Positions 25,935 through 34,304 of a stretch of 64,000 bases of DNA are shown piece by piece. The first letter of the stretch is position 1. Every line of letters begins with the position of its first letter. Below the pieces are notes generated by a model. It was not told the origin of the DNA, ran no database searches, and saw only the letters and a list, made by a program, of their open reading frames with translations. The translations under genes and the position numbers were made by a program. The DNA comes from an uncultured Oscillospiraceae bacterium (GTDB taxonomy: Bacteria > Bacillota > Clostridia > Oscillospirales > Acutalibacteraceae): NCBI GenBank assembly GCA_900539855.1, contig UQDO01000001.1, forward strand, positions 1 through 64,000. Reading direction: 5' to 3'.

Positions 25935-26666
25935 TCAATATGATTTTTCAAGTTCCTTTTTAAGCCGTGCGATGATTCTTTTTTCGAGACGGGAAATGTA
26001 TGACTGTGATATTCCCAGCATATCTGCGACTTCCTTTTGTGTGTGCTCCTTTGATCCGCCGAGCCCGAAACGCAGGTTCATTATATTTCTTTCCCTGTCG
26101 CAAAGGCGCGATATCTGCTCGTTAAGCATCTTTTTTTCATCTTCCTCTTCTACCCTTCCGCCAACCTCATTGGCATCACTGCCGAGTATATCTGACAACA
26201 ACAGCTCATTTCCGTCCCAATCAACATTGAGCGGCTCATCTATCGATATTTCGGTTTTCAGCGCCGTCGTTTTTCGCATGTACATCAATATCTCGTTTTC
26301 TATACACCTTGACGCATACGTTGCAAGCTTGATATTCCGCTCGGGGCAAAATGTATTGACAGCCTTTATAAGTCCTATAGTTCCAATCGATATAAGATCT
26401 TCGATACCGGCTCCGGCAGCGTCAAATTTGCGCGCTATGTACACGACCAGTCGCAGATTATGAACAATCAGCTGCTCACGGGCGAAAGCGTCGCGGTCAG
26501 TGCCCAGCATTGCGACTGTTTTTGCTTCTTCCTCGCTGCCAAGCGGCGGAGGAAGGGTCTCCGGACCGTTTATGTAAAAGCATCCGTCTTTTGTTCTGAA
26601 CTTTGCTATCAAATTTTTTATAAAAGTCAGAAGATTTGTCGCTATTATTTTCAAGATCAACACCAT
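25935..26666 (-). CDS. sigE: Sporulation sigma factor SigE (pro-sigma E)
   Basis: 243 residues. The N-terminal 30 or so (MVLILKIIATNLLTFIKNLI) form an amphipathic pro-sequence like that removed from pro-sigma E, followed by the conserved LPPPL. Region 2 contains EQLIVHNLRLVVYIARKF and DLISIGTIGLIKAVNTF, and region 4 has GLGGSKEHTQKEVADMLGIS with the HTH ISQSYISRLEKR. SigE directs early mother-cell transcription. It lies 12 bp downstream of spoIIGA, the classical spoIIG operon. Confidence 0.97.
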   Translation of the reverse strand: MVLILKIIATNLLTFIKNLIAKFRTKDGCFYINGPETLPPPLGSEEEAKTVAMLGTDRDAFAREQLIVHNLRLVVYIARKFDAAGAGIEDLISIGTIGLIKAVNTFCPERNIKLATYASRCIENEILMYMRKTTALKTEISIDEPLNVDWDGNELLLSDILGSDANEVGGRVEEEDEKKMLNEQISRLCDRERNIMNLRFGLGGSKEHTQKEVADMLGISQSYISRLEKRIIARLKKELEKSY

Positions 26667-26678
26667 ACCCTATATATT

Positions 26679-27536
26679 TTATGCGCCAACCGCCGCCGGC
26701 GGAATTATTACCGAATAATCGCTGCCTAAGCTGTCGTTCGAAATTACAACTACAGGATGCTCGATTGTATATTTTTTTCTGCCGTTACCAACTATCGCCT
26801 TGTCGATTTTTACTGCCGGCATCAGCCTTTCGCCCGACACTGTCTTTACGGGTGATACCCTGAACCTTAGCTGCAATTCTCCGCTTCCGGGCGGAATAAG
26901 CGAGACCATGTTGTCGGTATCGTTTTCACCGAAAAGCTCTTTTGACGTAAAACGGTCGATTATTATGACTACGCTGCCGTCAAATGCGTCAAAAAGTGAA
27001 TGACCGGTATCTATTATTGCATCGGCTGTAACGTATTTATCATAAAAATATAGGCATACCTGGCAGCGCCCGGCGTCTTTGCAGTTTCTTTTCATAAGTT
27101 TCCTGGCGGCTGTCATGATTATATAAAATACAAGCGACGCTGTGATGAGCGTCAGTGCCGAGATATCAAAATAAACGACACCGTTATTTATACTCATAAC
27201 CTTTGGCCGGGACACCATGTATATTCCCATCATAACTCCGGCATAAACAAATGAAACAGCGTAAAATATAAGCAGATTCACTGTGAATTTTTTTAAACTT
27301 CCGAATCCGAATGCTATAGCCACACCCGTGACCGACGCCGCAAGCCTGATGCCTATTTCGGGCAGGACAGGCAGCTGCGGCAGAAACACCGAAAGCGAAA
27401 ACAAGGCAGCGGCAAGTGCACCCAATATTGCCCTCCAGGATTTCAGGGTGTACCCTGCCATTTTTGATGTCAGCCTTATGAGCAGATAGTCTACTACGGT
27501 ATTTAAAAAGACAAGAACGTCAACATATATAACCAT
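26679..27536 (-). CDS. spoIIGA: Sigma-E processing peptidase SpoIIGA
   Basis: 285 residues: five predicted N-terminal transmembrane helices (VYVDVLVFLNTVVDYLLIR-type start) and a C-terminal aspartic protease-like domain of about 130 residues. Its active-site motif reads IIDTGHSLFD (family usually DSG/DTGN). SpoIIGA is the membrane protease that cleaves pro-sigma E after SpoIIR signalling from the forespore. The start is ATG with GAGGTGAGGG just upstream. It is encoded directly before sigE. Confidence 0.94.
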   Translation of the reverse strand: MVIYVDVLVFLNTVVDYLLIRLTSKMAGYTLKSWRAILGALAAALFSLSVFLPQLPVLPEIGIRLAASVTGVAIAFGFGSLKKFTVNLLIFYAVSFVYAGVMMGIYMVSRPKVMSINNGVVYFDISALTLITASLVFYIIMTAARKLMKRNCKDAGRCQVCLYFYDKYVTADAIIDTGHSLFDAFDGSVVIIIDRFTSKELFGENDTDNMVSLIPPGSGELQLRFRVSPVKTVSGERLMPAVKIDKAIVGNGRKKYTIEHPVVVISNDSLGSDYSVIIPPAAVGA

Positions 27537-27663
27537 GCCCTCACCTCAATTTTATTATATTACCTTTGCTGTTGCACAAAATGTCACAGCATGGACAAAT
27601 ATATTGTCATATGCTGTCAAAGAAGGCAAGGCAATATATTTATATTGACGCAAATATTTTACA

Positions 27664-27692
27664 TTGAATAACTGCTCTTCAACTGGTATTAT
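27664..27692 (+). promoter_or_regulatory. Sigma-A-like promoter of the GH2 gene
   Basis: -35 TTGAAT (27664-27669), 17-bp spacer, -10 TATTAT (27687-27692), 27 bp before the GH2 start. The rest of the 182-bp divergent gap to spoIIGA is AT-rich. Confidence 0.55.
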
Positions 27693-27718
27693 AAAGAAAA
27701 AACGTCAAGGGTGATCCG

Positions 27719-30457
27719 ATGGAAAGAATAGTATATAATCTTGATCTTGATTGGAAATTTCATACGGGAGATCTGAAAGAGGCTGTTGCCAACAGTCACG
27801 CGGCATCATACAACAGCTGCAAAGCCGGACGGGCTGTAGGTGTCCCTTCTACTGTTTTCGGAGACAGTGATTGGCGAAGCGTTGATCTTCCGCACGATTA
27901 TCTGTCCGAAAGCGAATTCGGACCTGAAAATCTTTTAAGCCACGGTTACCGCAAAAGATGCAACGCATGGTACCGCAAAACTTTCAATCTGCCGAAAGAA
28001 ATTTCAGGCAAACAGCTGCTTATATGCTTTGAAGGAACCGCTGTAAATGCCGAATTTTGTTTTAACGGTTCAATAATGGAGCGCTCATTCAGTGCGTATA
28101 CCGAAACGGTTTTTGATATAACCGAGCGTGCGCATTTTGATTCGCCCAATGTTCTTGCCGTACATATAAACGGACTTGAAACCGAGGGCTGGTGGTACGA
28201 GGGCTCCGGCATATACCGCCATGTAAAGCTGTATGCCAAAGACAAGCTTCACATAGCGCATAACGGCGTTTTTGTGAAACCTGTATTTGTTGAAGGCAGC
28301 AAAAACGATTGGACGGTAGACGTGACAGCCGATATTGAAAACAGCGGATTTGAGTGCAGAACTGCCGCCATAAAGGCTGTTATAACCGATAAAAACGGTG
28401 TGGAAATTGCCACAGGCGCCTCAGAAAATATTGAGGTTTCACCGTGCCGTACCGAGAATGCAGGTGTTTTGCTCAAGGTAAGCAACCCTGACCGCTGGGA
28501 TATTGATACGCCGAACCTTTACAATATCACCGTTACCGTCATCTCTGAAAGTGAGGAAACCGACAGCATTACGGAGCGGACAGGATTCCGTACTTTCAGA
28601 ATTGATGCCGATACCGGATTTTATCTTAACGGCAAAAACATTAAAATTAAAGGCACCTGCAATCATCAGGATCATGCAGGTGTGGGCGTTGCCGTGCCGG
28701 ATTCGGTTCAGTATTACCGCATAAAGCGACTTAAGGAAATGGGCTCAAACGCTTACAGGTGCTCACACAATCTGCCCACAAAAGAGGTGCTCGACGCATG
28801 CGACGAGCTTGGCATGATAGTGATGGACGAAAACCGCCGATTTGAGTCAAGGCGCGAGGTGCTTGATTACATTGATATAATGGTTAAAAGGGACCGCAAT
28901 CATCCGTCGGTAATATTCTATTCCCTTTTTAATGAGGAACCGCTCCAGAACACCGAGGAGGGCGCAAGGATTTATAAAAGGCAGCGTCAGGAGGTATTGA
29001 ATCTTGACGATTCAAGGCTGATAACAGGTGCTATAAACGGTAATATGGAGGGCGCCGGACTGCTTATGGATGTCACCGGTATAAATTACAATATCGGTGC
29101 GCTTGAGGCGATGCACGAAAAGCACCCGGATATACCTTTGATTGGCTCTGAAAACAACAGTGCAGTCTCAACGCGCGGCTGCTATTTTTCAAGAGAAAAC
29201 GGGCAAAATGTCCTTGATAACTACGGCGGCGAAGTAGTACCTTGGGGTCAGAATATCTTTTACACATGGAAATTTGTCACCGAGCACGCATGGTATCCGG
29301 GAATATTTATATGGACCGGCTTTGATTACAGAGGCGAACCTACACCATTTACCTGGCCGTCTGTTTCATCGCAGTTCGGAATAATGGATACATGCGGCTT
29401 TGCCAAGGAGTCTTTCTATTTTAACAAAGCCTGCTTTACTGACGAGCCTGTACTGCACCTGTTTCCCCACTGGAACTGGGAAAGTGACAGAAAAATAAAG
29501 GTCGCTGTTGCGACCAACTGCGATGAATGTGAGCTGTTTTTAAACGGCGTTTCTTTAGGCAGGAAGCCGTCCGGAGCTATACACAGGACCGAATGGGAAG
29601 TGGAATTTGCGCCCGGCACAATAAGCGCTTACGGCTACAAAAACGGCGAATGTGTTGTAAAAGACGAGCGCACCACCACAGGCACTCCTATAAAAATAGT
29701 GCTGTTCCCCGACCGCACTTACATAAAAAATGACGGACATGACACGGTGGTTCTCAACTGTGCTGTCGCGGACAGTGAGGGACGCCTCGTGCCGACTGCC
29801 GATAATCATTTAAAATTCACCGTCGAAGGCGACGCCTTTGTCAGAGGTGTCGGCAACGGTGACCCCAACAGTCACGAACCGGACATTGCCGACGAGCGCA
29901 GCCTTTATTGCGGACTTTGTCAGGCACTTATAATGTCAAAGCCAGGCGCCGGATCGGCGAAGGTAACGGTCACCGGCGAGGGGCTTGAACCGGCTGAGAT
30001 CTGTTTTGAAGTTAAAAATGTAGATCAGCCTAACTATATCTACTCGGTCAAATCATCGGTCATCTCATCCTTTACAATGTCTAAGGTATTTGACGAAAGA
30101 CCTGACCCACTAATGGCGATTTCCGATAATGATATGAACAGCTTCACACCCGTATATTTTACTGTCGATACCTTCCAGGACGACTTCAGAAACGGTTGGC
30201 GCATATATAGAGCCGTTTCTCCGATACCCGATGTGCCGCATATCACCGTAAGCTTTCAGCGCATAAATTCATACGAAGCCGAAATATATATAAACGGTGA
30301 GCTTGTGTTTGAAAGCAAGGAAAGGATAGCCGGTACGACCGTCAAAGTCGGCTATGATACCAAAGGCAAACGCAGCATCGAACTGCGCGTCCTTATAAGA
30401 GCCATAAATCATAATTTCTCAATGGGCTTGGGCGGAAAAATAAGCATATCTGACTGA
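27719..30457 (+). CDS. Glycoside hydrolase family 2 (beta-galactosidase-like)
   Basis: 912 residues without a signal peptide, so cytoplasmic. It has an N-terminal sugar-binding jelly roll with the GH2 signature GWWYEGSGIYRHV, an Ig-like sandwich and a TIM barrel. Acid/base Glu lies in YSLFNEEP (about residue 406) and the nucleophile candidate Glu in LIGSENNS (about 477). C-terminal beta domains follow, including a DUF4982-like segment (CELFLNGVSLGRK). Activity could be beta-galactosidase, glucuronidase or a related exo-enzyme; the motifs do not decide. It is a single gene with its own promoter and terminator (the latter interrupted by the element at 30500-30732), and no transporter is adjacent. 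Confidence 0.9.
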   Translation: MERIVYNLDLDWKFHTGDLKEAVANSHAASYNSCKAGRAVGVPSTVFGDSDWRSVDLPHDYLSESEFGPENLLSHGYRKRCNAWYRKTFNLPKEISGKQLLICFEGTAVNAEFCFNGSIMERSFSAYTETVFDITERAHFDSPNVLAVHINGLETEGWWYEGSGIYRHVKLYAKDKLHIAHNGVFVKPVFVEGSKNDWTVDVTADIENSGFECRTAAIKAVITDKNGVEIATGASENIEVSPCRTENAGVLLKVSNPDRWDIDTPNLYNITVTVISESEETDSITERTGFRTFRIDADTGFYLNGKNIKIKGTCNHQDHAGVGVAVPDSVQYYRIKRLKEMGSNAYRCSHNLPTKEVLDACDELGMIVMDENRRFESRREVLDYIDIMVKRDRNHPSVIFYSLFNEEPLQNTEEGARIYKRQRQEVLNLDDSRLITGAINGNMEGAGLLMDVTGINYNIGALEAMHEKHPDIPLIGSENNSAVSTRGCYFSRENGQNVLDNYGGEVVPWGQNIFYTWKFVTEHAWYPGIFIWTGFDYRGEPTPFTWPSVSSQFGIMDTCGFAKESFYFNKACFTDEPVLHLFPHWNWESDRKIKVAVATNCDECELFLNGVSLGRKPSGAIHRTEWEVEFAPGTISAYGYKNGECVVKDERTTTGTPIKIVLFPDRTYIKNDGHDTVVLNCAVADSEGRLVPTADNHLKFTVEGDAFVRGVGNGDPNSHEPDIADERSLYCGLCQALIMSKPGAGSAKVTVTGEGLEPAEICFEVKNVDQPNYIYSVKSSVISSFTMSKVFDERPDPLMAISDNDMNSFTPVYFTVDTFQDDFRNGWRIYRAVSPIPDVPHITVSFQRINSYEAEIYINGELVFESKERIAGTTVKVGYDTKGKRSIELRVLIRAINHNFSMGLGGKISISD

Positions 30458-30468
30458 ATATAGCAAAA

Positions 30469-30763
30469 AAATAACGGAGCACTTAAGCTCCGTTATTTTC
30501 AGTCTGTCGATAAACCTCAAAGTCTACTCTTTCGTCGGTTATGCTGCATTTTCTGTTTTTCCGCTGACATGCGCGGCGGAAAAACACCTTGTAAGCGAAA
30601 AACCGCAGAATATAGCGGTTTTTCAAGGACACTGGGGTGGTATTGGCGGGGATAGAGCGCAGTCCGAAAATCTTTGATTTTCGAGCGAGCGGCATTCCCG
30701 TCCAAAAGCGTGTCGAATTTTTCGACACGCTCAAATAACGGAGCACTTAAGCTCCGTTATTTT
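30469..30763 (-). mobile_element. 233-bp non-autonomous element, copy 1, inserted in a terminator
   Basis: The core 30500-30732 (minus orientation) begins GAGCGTGTCGA and ends TCGACAGACTG, giving imperfect terminal inverted repeats (8/11). It is flanked by perfect 31-bp direct repeats (30469-30499 and 30733-30763), each the entire terminator hairpin AATAACGGAGC-ACTTAA-GCTCCGTTATT. The left hairpin lies 12 bp after the GH2 stop; the right one keeps the long T run. The core folds into several hairpins and has no credible gene. A copy differing at two positions lies inverted at 41375-41607. The origin of the duplicated hairpin as a target duplication is inference. Confidence 0.85.
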
Positions 30764-30788
30764 TTTAAATATAGTAATATGTAATTTA

Positions 30789-31676
30789 TCAGCGAGCCAT
30801 AGGATGATACTTCTTATAGCTTTGTGTATAACGGTTACGCATAAGCTGAGCGTAGACCTGAGTTGAGGAAAGATCGGAATGACCGAGAATTTCCTGAATA
30901 TCTTTGAGCGGAGCACCGTTTTCAAGAAGGTGTGCCGCAAACGAATGTCTTATAGTGTGCGGTGTGATATCTTTATCAATATGCGCTTTTTCGGCATAAT
31001 ATTTGATTATTTTCCAAAGTCCCTGCCTTGTCATGGGCTGACCGTTCATATTTGTAAACAATTCATGTGTGTCGCTGTCGATAACTACAACATTCCTGAC
31101 GTTGGTGCAATAATTCTGAAGCGCTTTTATAGCCTCAGGATACATGGGTATAATACGCTCGCTCTTTTCGGTGTGCAAATGAAGAATGCCTATCTGCAAA
31201 TTGATATCGGTGACCTTGATATTGATAAGCTCAGATACCTTGATACCGGTGGCATAGAGCATTTCGAGCATCGCTTTGTCACGGCAGCCTTTAAGTTCAC
31301 TGCAGTCCGGCTGGGACAAAAGCAGTGTTACTTCCCTGGCAGTAAGTATCTCCGGCAGCTTTCTGACGTTTTTTCCTGCTTTGATACCGGTAACGGGATT
31401 ATCCTTGCAAAGCCCCATCGAGCATAAAAACGTATAATAGCATCTGAGCGACGCTAAAACACGTGTCACGGTCGCTGTTGATTTTCCGGACTTATGAAGC
31501 TCGTCGATGTATTCGGCAATCTGTTCGTTCCTGATATTTGCGGTCGAGCGCAGGCGCAGACCGTCGCAATATGACGCAAACTGGCTGACATCGCGCAGAT
31601 ATGACTCCAGCGTATTGCTGGAGGATTTTTTTGTCTCTTTTAAATAGACTTCAAATTCTTTGATGTAAGCCTTCAT
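30789..31676 (-). CDS. XerD-like tyrosine recombinase with Lys at catalytic Arg I
   Basis: 295 residues with an N-terminal SAM-like core-binding domain (1-100) and a catalytic domain. The beta-hairpin Lys (K171 in HTEKSERIIPM), H240-x-x-R243 (HTIRHSFAAH), H266 (LGHSDLSSTQ) and nucleophile Tyr275 (TQVYAQL) are present. The first catalytic Arg, in the usual GLRVSEL motif, is Lys146 (GIKVSEL, codon AAG). The length and lack of phage neighbours fit a Xer chromosome-dimer resolvase, and a xerD-type gene beside spoIIM is typical of Firmicutes. The Lys substitution could lower or alter activity. Confidence 0.88.
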   Translation of the reverse strand: MKAYIKEFEVYLKETKKSSSNTLESYLRDVSQFASYCDGLRLRSTANIRNEQIAEYIDELHKSGKSTATVTRVLASLRCYYTFLCSMGLCKDNPVTGIKAGKNVRKLPEILTAREVTLLLSQPDCSELKGCRDKAMLEMLYATGIKVSELINIKVTDINLQIGILHLHTEKSERIIPMYPEAIKALQNYCTNVRNVVVIDSDTHELFTNMNGQPMTRQGLWKIIKYYAEKAHIDKDITPHTIRHSFAAHLLENGAPLKDIQEILGHSDLSSTQVYAQLMRNRYTQSYKKYHPMAR

Positions 31677-31699
31677 AGTATACGTCCCGTTTCTTTATA

Positions 31700-32350
31700 T
31701 CAGAATGAAAAATATTTTATAAAGCAGCATGAAAATGCCGCTTCAACAAGCGAAGATAAAACCATTATGACCGTGCACCGCAAACATGTTTTAAGCAGAT
31801 CGATACACTGCGGTCTAACAGAAATGCCGCGCGAAGAAAGATCCTTCACAAGCTCACAGAATTTAAATGAAAGAGCCAGCGACCTGCCTGCCGCGTAGAT
31901 TATTATAAAATCGGTCACTATGCAGGACGGAAGGAGGATAAGATCTGCAAAAGCAATGCCTTTGAGCGAATAGTCCCTGTAAAGCACGCCGGCAAGCGCA
32001 CAAGTGCCGAATCCCCTTAAAAACACTGTTATCGGAATAACGGGCAAACCGCTGACGCCGAATCCGGATAATATGATTACCGCAATAAATACGGCACCGG
32101 TCAGAAACACCTTAGAAAAAACTTTGAAAAAACCGGACGACACCCTGAACGATATGTACCCCTTTATAAATTCTTCAATGGTCGAAAGGTATTTTGCACC
32201 GAGCAAACGCACAGACAGCGCACCAAATAACATTCCGGCAAGCAAAGCAAAAAAAGAAATAATAAAATAACTGTTTTCTTTTAAATATGAAAGTACATTG
32301 GGCTTAACAGGTTTTACTTCGGCTGCGTTGATTGTGTTAATGTTTATCAT
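31700..32350 (-). CDS. spoIIM: Stage II sporulation protein M
   Basis: 216 residues from ATG 32350 (AAAGGACGTGAG upstream); a longer frame to 32464 adds an unsupported N-terminus. It has five or six membrane segments and the SpoIIM-type loop FLLAGMLFGALSVRLLG near the first helix. SpoIIM joins SpoIID and SpoIIP in the peptidoglycan-remodelling complex that drives engulfment. The recombinase gene starts 23 bp downstream, an arrangement known from other Firmicutes. Similarity is judged from topology and context more than from long motifs. Confidence 0.8.
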   Translation of the reverse strand: MININTINAAEVKPVKPNVLSYLKENSYFIISFFALLAGMLFGALSVRLLGAKYLSTIEEFIKGYISFRVSSGFFKVFSKVFLTGAVFIAVIILSGFGVSGLPVIPITVFLRGFGTCALAGVLYRDYSLKGIAFADLILLPSCIVTDFIIIYAAGRSLALSFKFCELVKDLSSRGISVRPQCIDLLKTCLRCTVIMVLSSLVEAAFSCCFIKYFSF

Positions 32351-32803
32351 AATGCTCACGTCCTTTGTCACTAAAGCATATGAGACAAGCCATGAAAACA
32401 TTACAAACACTTTGAAATTTCCATAGAATACAATATGTATAGTCTTTAAAATTTTTGACCGCAATATATGTTGTTTACACTTAAAATACAGGTATTATGT
32501 TACCCGGCAGAAAATAAAACGCAAAAATGTAAACATAAAACGGTTTTTAATTCAGCTGTAAAGCAAAAACAAAAGCAGCAATAACCGCAGTAAACAGCGT
32601 TATTTTTTGTAACATAATAGTTATACACCAAAAACGCGATTATGTCAACAAGTATTTTTGTTGCTTTTAAATCTTATGTAAACTAATTATGTAAACCGCG
32701 ATATGTTGTACTGTATTAGTGTTATGTAAACCGTGTACTGCATATTTTTTTATTTATTTTAACAATGAAATATGTTATTATTATTTTACAAGGAGTGATA
32801 CCG
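32351..32803. other. AT-rich intergenic region with TGTAAAC boxes
   Basis: This 453-bp divergent gap between spoIIM and the SDR gene has no coding frame I would support. It contains repeated TTATGTAAAC boxes at 32674-32683, 32687-32697 and 32722-32732, the last two extended to TTATGTAAACCGYG. Related sites are the palindromic ATGTAAACAT at 32527-32536 and TGTTTACA at 32472-32479. Such spacing (13 and 35 bp between the three) looks like an operator array; the regulator is unknown. Confidence 0.55.
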
Positions 32804-33538
32804 ATGACTAAAACAGCCATAGTGACCGGCGGAAGCAGAGGCATTGGCGCCGCCACCTCTTCCCTGCTGGCAGCTAACGGATATAACGTTATCATAAATT
32901 ACAATGCATCAGCCGATGCGGCGATCGCGCTTAAAGCCGATATCGTAAGCAAAGGCTTTAATGCCGAGGTGTACAAATGCGACGTAAGCGACAGTGATGA
33001 AGTTAATTCAATGCTTGAATTTTGCGTCAGTACCTTCGGTTTGCCCGACCTGCTTGTAAACAATGCCGGTATCGCCGGGCAAAAGCTGTTTACCGACATT
33101 ACCGACAGCGACTGGTCACGGATGCTATCGGTTGATCTTACCGGCGTGTTCAACTGCTGCCGTGCCGCTTCAAAATATATGATAAAGAAGCATACCGGCA
33201 GCATTATTAATATTTCTTCTATGTGGGGCGTTGGCGGCGCATCGTGCGAGGTACACTACTCCGCTGCCAAAGCAGGTGTAATCGGTCTTACCAAAGCGCT
33301 TGCAAAGGAGCTGGGACCGAGTGGTATCAGGGTCAACTGTATTGCACCCGGTGTTATTGACACCGAGATGAATTCAAAGCTGTCAGAAGCGGACATCGCT
33401 GGGCTTGCCGACGCTACTCCGCTCTGCCGGATCGGAAAGCCTTCCGAGGTTGCCGCTGTTGTTGAGTTTTTAGCCTCAGACAAAGCGTCATTTATAACCG
33501 GACAGACTATCTCGGTTGACGGCGGATTTATTATCTGA
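32804..33538 (+). CDS. SDR-family oxidoreductase, FabG-like
   Basis: 244 residues from ATG 32804 (AAGGAGTG upstream). The Rossmann motif is TGGSRGIGAA, the stabilising NNAG motif is VNNAGIAG, catalytic Ser lies in INISSMWG and the YxxxK pair in HYSAAKAG; the end VDGGFII is canonical. This is the 3-oxoacyl-ACP reductase (FabG) type, but it stands outside any fatty-acid cluster, so another keto substrate is possible. It abuts yunB tail to tail: the two stop codons form the hexamer TGATCA, leaving no spacer. Confidence 0.9.
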   Translation: MTKTAIVTGGSRGIGAATSSLLAANGYNVIINYNASADAAIALKADIVSKGFNAEVYKCDVSDSDEVNSMLEFCVSTFGLPDLLVNNAGIAGQKLFTDITDSDWSRMLSVDLTGVFNCCRAASKYMIKKHTGSIINISSMWGVGGASCEVHYSAAKAGVIGLTKALAKELGPSGIRVNCIAPGVIDTEMNSKLSEADIAGLADATPLCRIGKPSEVAAVVEFLASDKASFITGQTISVDGGFII

Positions 33539-34240
33539 TCAATCCGGTGCCTGAGCACCGTAGTCAAACAGATATCCTGCCATATCGCTTCCGGGATATT
33601 CGATAACGTTTGTATATGCCTCCGGCACTTTTCCGACAATGACCGTTTCGGCTATTGTAAATTCGCTTTCGAAATTGCCGGTAGTTCTGTACCATGGCAT
33701 TATAAAATAGATATCCGATGTTATTTTAAGCGTTATCTGATGCAGCGTCTGATTTATACCTGCCGAAATAAATTTGCTTGACATTTTCGCATAAACGGCT
33801 GAGCTGATATTCATGCTTATTTTGATGCTCGGACCGCGGTTGTTTAGAAACTGGTTTCCGGTAAGGGTGCCGACCGGTACATCTATCGTGACTGACTTTT
33901 TCTCACCTATACCTTTTTGTATGTTGGTAGTAAGATTCGATTTGAGTTTGGCTATCGTGACGGTATCGTATTCGACCGAGGTAACAGTCCCCTCACCGTC
34001 GCAGTTTATCTTCATAAGATCGGAATATGTAATTTGCAAGTCATTCAATGTTTTATAAACATTTTCGTTTATGACCAAATTAGCTATTATCTTTGCTTTG
34101 TTTCCTGCGTAGTTATTTGTAAGCACCCTGAGTCGGCTGTCGCTCTTAACCGCAACGGTTATAAGCAGCAAAAGCACGGTTACAACCGCTGCAAGTCTCA
34201 GTTTTATATTCATAGTCTTTCGGACACGTTTCCTCTTCAT
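33539..34240 (-). CDS. yunB: Sporulation protein YunB
   Basis: 233 residues from ATG 34240. A short basic N-terminus (MKRKRVRKTMNIKLR) precedes one membrane helix, followed by an extracytoplasmic domain with the YunB pattern: INENVYKTLND, MPWYRTTGNFESEFTIAETVIVG (given as MPWYRTTGNFE then SEFTIAETVIVG) and the near-C-terminal VPEAYTNV. YunB is a mother-cell sporulation protein of Bacilli and Clostridia with an incompletely defined role. Its ribosome-binding site GGGAGGTG is in the 3' arm of the hairpin at 34251-34287. Confidence 0.9.
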   Translation of the reverse strand: MKRKRVRKTMNIKLRLAAVVTVLLLLITVAVKSDSRLRVLTNNYAGNKAKIIANLVINENVYKTLNDLQITYSDLMKINCDGEGTVTSVEYDTVTIAKLKSNLTTNIQKGIGEKKSVTIDVPVGTLTGNQFLNNRGPSIKISMNISSAVYAKMSSKFISAGINQTLHQITLKITSDIYFIMPWYRTTGNFESEFTIAETVIVGKVPEAYTNVIEYPGSDMAGYLFDYGAQAPD

Positions 34241-34250
34241 ATAAAGAAAA

Positions 34251-34287
34251 CACCTCCCGTATATCATACGCCGATATACGGGAGGTG
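34251..34287 (-). promoter_or_regulatory. Terminator-like hairpin containing the yunB Shine-Dalgarno
   Basis: A perfect 15-bp inverted repeat (34251-34265 and 34273-34287) has a 7-nt loop; on the minus strand it is followed by TTTTCTTT and then the yunB ATG 10 nt after the arm. It can terminate the upstream cytidylate-kinase-like transcript, and the 3' arm contains GGGAGGTG, so read-through RNA would hide the yunB ribosome-binding site. Confidence 0.8.
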
Positions 34288-34304
34288 TCACATTTTAATT
34301 CTAA

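Noticed and set aside
27537..27663. Spo0A boxes upstream of spoIIGA
   Set aside because: Expected from Bacillus, but only weak matches to TGTCGAA were found by eye and no 22-bp-spaced promoter could be placed.
30483..30746. Open frames across the 233-bp element (and the same frames at 41373-41669)
   Set aside because: They repeat only because the DNA is duplicated, cross the terminal hairpins and run into flanking DNA; base composition and hairpins explain them.
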